Assembly (NCBI GenBank): GCA_031285945.1 | Contig: JAITVF010000210.1 | Coordinates: forward strand, 1 to 6,844 | Direction: 5' to 3' | Length of the DNA: 6,844 bases | From: Oscillospiraceae bacterium | GTDB taxonomy: Bacteria > Bacillota > Clostridia > Oscillospirales > Ruminococcaceae | Part shown: positions 6,138-6,844 of the stretch, in pieces | How the letters are laid out: every line of letters begins with the position of its first letter | Position numbering within the stretch: the stretch's first letter is position 1 | Made by a program: the position numbers and the translations under genes | The notes under the pieces: model-generated | What the model was told of the DNA's origin: nothing | Seen by the model: only the letters and a program-made list of their open reading frames with translations | The model's database searches: none

Positions 6138-6844
6138 GCGGCTACGGCGCGTTCGCCCGCTATTACGACGAGCTTACCGCCAATGTGGATTATCGTGGAA
6201 GGGCCCTATACTACGCGGGCCTTATCCGTGAGCACAGCCTAAGGCGGCGGGGGATTCTTCTTGACCTCGCGTGCGGCACCGGAAGCTTAAGCTATAAGCT
6301 CGCGGATTTGGGCTTCGACGTGATTGGGGTGGACGCTTCGGGGGAGATGCTGAGCCTCGCCGCCGCCAGGGGCGGGGAGAAGCGCCCGCTCTTCCTCTGC
6401 CAAAGTATGGAGGAGCTTGACCTTTACGGTACGGTAGACGCTTGTGTCTGCGCGCTGGACAGCCTCAACCACCTCAAGAATTTCAAGGCCCTTAAGCTTG
6501 CCTTTAAGAGAGTATCCCTTTTTCTGGCGCCCGGGGGAGTGTTCGCCTTTGATCTCAACACAGAGTTTAAGCATCGCCATATTCTTGCTAACAATGTTTT
6601 TGTTCGCGAGACCGATAAGGTCTTCTGCGTATGGCGCAACGAGCTTAGAAAACATGGCGGCGTTGATATATCGCTGGATTTCTTTGAGCGTAGGCCTGAC
6701 GGCCGGTATCTTCGCAGCGCGGAACAATTTACCGAACGTCTTTTTTCCCACCGGGAGATACTCTCGGCCCTGAGGGCCGCGGGGCTCGATTGTCTTAAAG
6801 TATATGGATACGGCACAAAAGCTCCGCCTAAAAAGAATACCCGG
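6134..6844 (+). CDS. class I SAM-dependent methyltransferase, N-terminal 237 codons (3' end outside window)
   Basis: Rossmann-fold S-adenosylmethionine-dependent methyltransferase of the YqeM-like kind found in Firmicutes; substrate not known. From TTG 6134 the frame is open for 237 codons to the window end. Visible: the N-terminal signature YGAFARYYDEL (4-14) with VDY at 18-20, motif I LDLACGTGSLS (43-53) for SAM binding, the acidic motif II residue D67 in VIGVDAS, the SMEELDL segment (91-97) near the adenine, motif IV DACVCALDSLNHL (102-114), and LAPGGVFAFDLNT (131-143). The C-terminal half (about 145-230) resembles the antiparallel beta cap region of small-molecule methyltransferases, but I cannot name a substrate from it. 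Family members are usually about 240-250 residues, so only a few codons are probably missing. It overlaps yerC and very likely shares its transcript. An rRNA, protein or small-molecule substrate is equally open. Confidence 0.9.
   Translation, partial: MSGYGAFARYYDELTANVDYRGRALYYAGLIREHSLRRRGILLDLACGTGSLSYKLADLGFDVIGVDASGEMLSLAAARGGEKRPLFLCQSMEELDLYGTVDACVCALDSLNHLKNFKALKLAFKRVSLFLAPGGVFAFDLNTEFKHRHILANNVFVRETDKVFCVWRNELRKHGGVDISLDFFERRPDGRYLRSAEQFTERLFSHREILSALRAAGLDCLKVYGYGTKAPPKKNTR

Noticed and set aside
6287..6816. Minus-strand and alternative plus-strand frames opposite the methyltransferase
   Set aside because: They overlap the methyltransferase frame, which carries ordered SAM-binding motifs; none of the shadow frames shows a plausible ribosome site or domain.

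Overview
The window reads as an ordinary housekeeping stretch of a fairly GC-rich Firmicute, most likely a clostridial-type organism. The evidence is gene content and order: lonA followed directly by engB/ysxC (the order also known from Bacillus), a YerC/YecD-type TrpR-like regulator (essentially a Firmicutes family), strong GGAGG-type Shine-Dalgarno sites, GTG and TTG starts, and clear sigma-A-type promoters. Assignment below phylum or class level is inference only.

Layout. Positions 1-1040 on the minus strand hold the first 346 codons of a RecQ DNA helicase, whose C-terminus lies outside the window. A 233-base divergent intergenic region (1041-1273) carries one good promoter for recQ (minus) and one for lon (plus). 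On the plus strand, lon (1274-3706), engB (3806-4396) and lysA (4396-5694) run together. Only 99 bases separate lon and engB, and engB and lysA overlap by one base, so they probably form one transcription unit. A 155-base gap (5695-5849) with a good extended -10 promoter starts a second unit: a YerC-type regulator (5850-6137) and, overlapping its stop codon, a class I SAM-dependent methyltransferase (from 6134, cut off by the window end).

How the genes work together. Lon is the ATP-dependent quality-control protease, EngB is a ribosome-assembly GTPase, and LysA makes lysine from meso-diaminopimelate. RecQ is a repair helicase transcribed away from them. The shared transcript of lon, engB and lysA looks like growth and proteostasis housekeeping rather than one pathway. 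YerC and the methyltransferase are probably co-translated, but the methyltransferase substrate cannot be read from the sequence.

I see no mobile element, CRISPR array, rRNA, tRNA, phage gene or defence system, and no convincing new protein system. The most interesting signals are regulatory. The engB leader has two in-frame start codons, each with a Shine-Dalgarno site, and two mutually exclusive RNA pairings, each of which would mask one of those sites. The yerC 5' leader contains a symmetric dyad that could be an operator.
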